Shown here: in pieces, positions 42,961-43,047 of the stretch
Layout: every line of letters starts with the position of its first letter
How positions within the stretch are numbered: the first letter of the stretch is position 1
NCBI GenBank assembly: GCA_003339605.1
Contig: QOVW01000072.1
Span: 1 to 43,047 of the forward strand
Reading direction: 5' to 3'
DNA: 43,047 nucleotides
Source of the DNA: Spirobacillus cienkowskii
Lineage (GTDB): Bacteria > Bdellovibrionota_B > Oligoflexia > Silvanigrellales > Silvanigrellaceae
Translations under genes and position numbers: made by a program
Notes under the pieces: generated by a model
What the model was told of the DNA's origin: nothing
The model's database searches: none
What the model saw: only the letters and a program-made list of their open reading frames with translations

Positions 42961-42980
42961 TAGTTGAAAAACATCAACTA
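42961..42980. repeat. Inverted repeat next to the predicted +1
   Basis: TAGTTGA (42961-42967) and TCAACTA (42974-42980) are perfect complements with a 6-nt loop, 3 bp downstream of the predicted start of the promoter at 42923-42951. No T-run follows, so it is more likely an operator or 5'-end hairpin than a valS terminator. Confidence 0.45.
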
Positions 42981-43047
42981 GAATTTGAATAAGTAGTTAA
43001 ACAGAGAGGCAGAAAACCGTCCAAAAACATGAACGACGAGTCCTTTA

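Noticed and set aside
43029-43047. Possible start of a CDS (ATG AAC GAC GAG) at the right edge
   Set aside because: Only six codons are visible and no ribosome binding site lies within 5-12 nt upstream.

Overview
The window looks like a chromosomal segment of a low-GC, Gram-negative, didermal bacterium. It carries outer-membrane beta-barrel proteins, periplasmic exports, a HtrA/Do protease, a LamB-like porin and many two-component parts. A gliding-type ABC cluster (GldA/GldF/GldG-like plus a DUF4340-type protein), receiver-PilZ and CheZ-like proteins, and a lysine-tailed HU recall the Bdellovibrionota/Oligoflexia (Silvanigrella-like) or other 'deltaproteobacterial' lineages. That placement is inferred from gene content and was not tested by any search.

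Layout. 1-2340: accessory edge with a truncated, frameshifted gene, a small XRE-type regulator, a secreted protein of unknown function and an unknown 140-residue protein. 2365-10489: housekeeping block with htrA/degP, a 3-hydroxybutyryl-CoA dehydrogenase, nadA, a hexapeptide acyltransferase, a cyclic-nucleotide-binding/CPBP membrane protein and purH. 10615-17154: a visibly more AT-rich accessory block on the + strand with a periplasmic solute-binding protein, two half ABC transporters that together look like one split ABCC/MRP exporter, a short-chain dehydrogenase and a lipoprotein subtilase. 17170-20962: tyrS diverging from an outer-membrane-type protein, a zinc-ribbon/FGxG protein and a CheZ-like protein. 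20975-24238: a secreted kinase-like protein, then a minus-strand run of response regulator, ACT-less aspartokinase and NAD(P)-binding protein. 24417-29907: a tightly packed ABC operon (ATPase, permease, GldG-like, DUF4340-like) closed by a degenerate Nudix/NrtR-like protein. 30029-32819: tRNA-Asn(GUU), a receiver-PilZ protein, and the Fe-S pair nfu-mrp. 32962-37882: LamB-like porin, a DnaC/IstB-type ATPase with a small partner, enolase and HU. 38099-42900: an exported M13 metallopeptidase and valS. The right edge holds a promoter for a gene beyond the window.

How parts may work together. NadA feeds NAD synthesis. Nfu and Mrp are Fe-S carriers, and NadA is a [4Fe-4S] enzyme in the same window. 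The 10.6-17.2 kb block could be an export/uptake and processing unit, but its substrate cannot be read from sequence. The most unusual observations are the in-frame 12-bp tandem repeat that multiplies the HExxH zinc-binding motif of the M13 peptidase, the exported kinase-like protein, the split MRP-type transporter with the eukaryote-like asymmetric ATP sites, and the Nudix-box-less NrtR-like protein. Exported and lineage-specific genes are consistently more AT-rich than the housekeeping genes. No insertion sequence, CRISPR array or rRNA was found.
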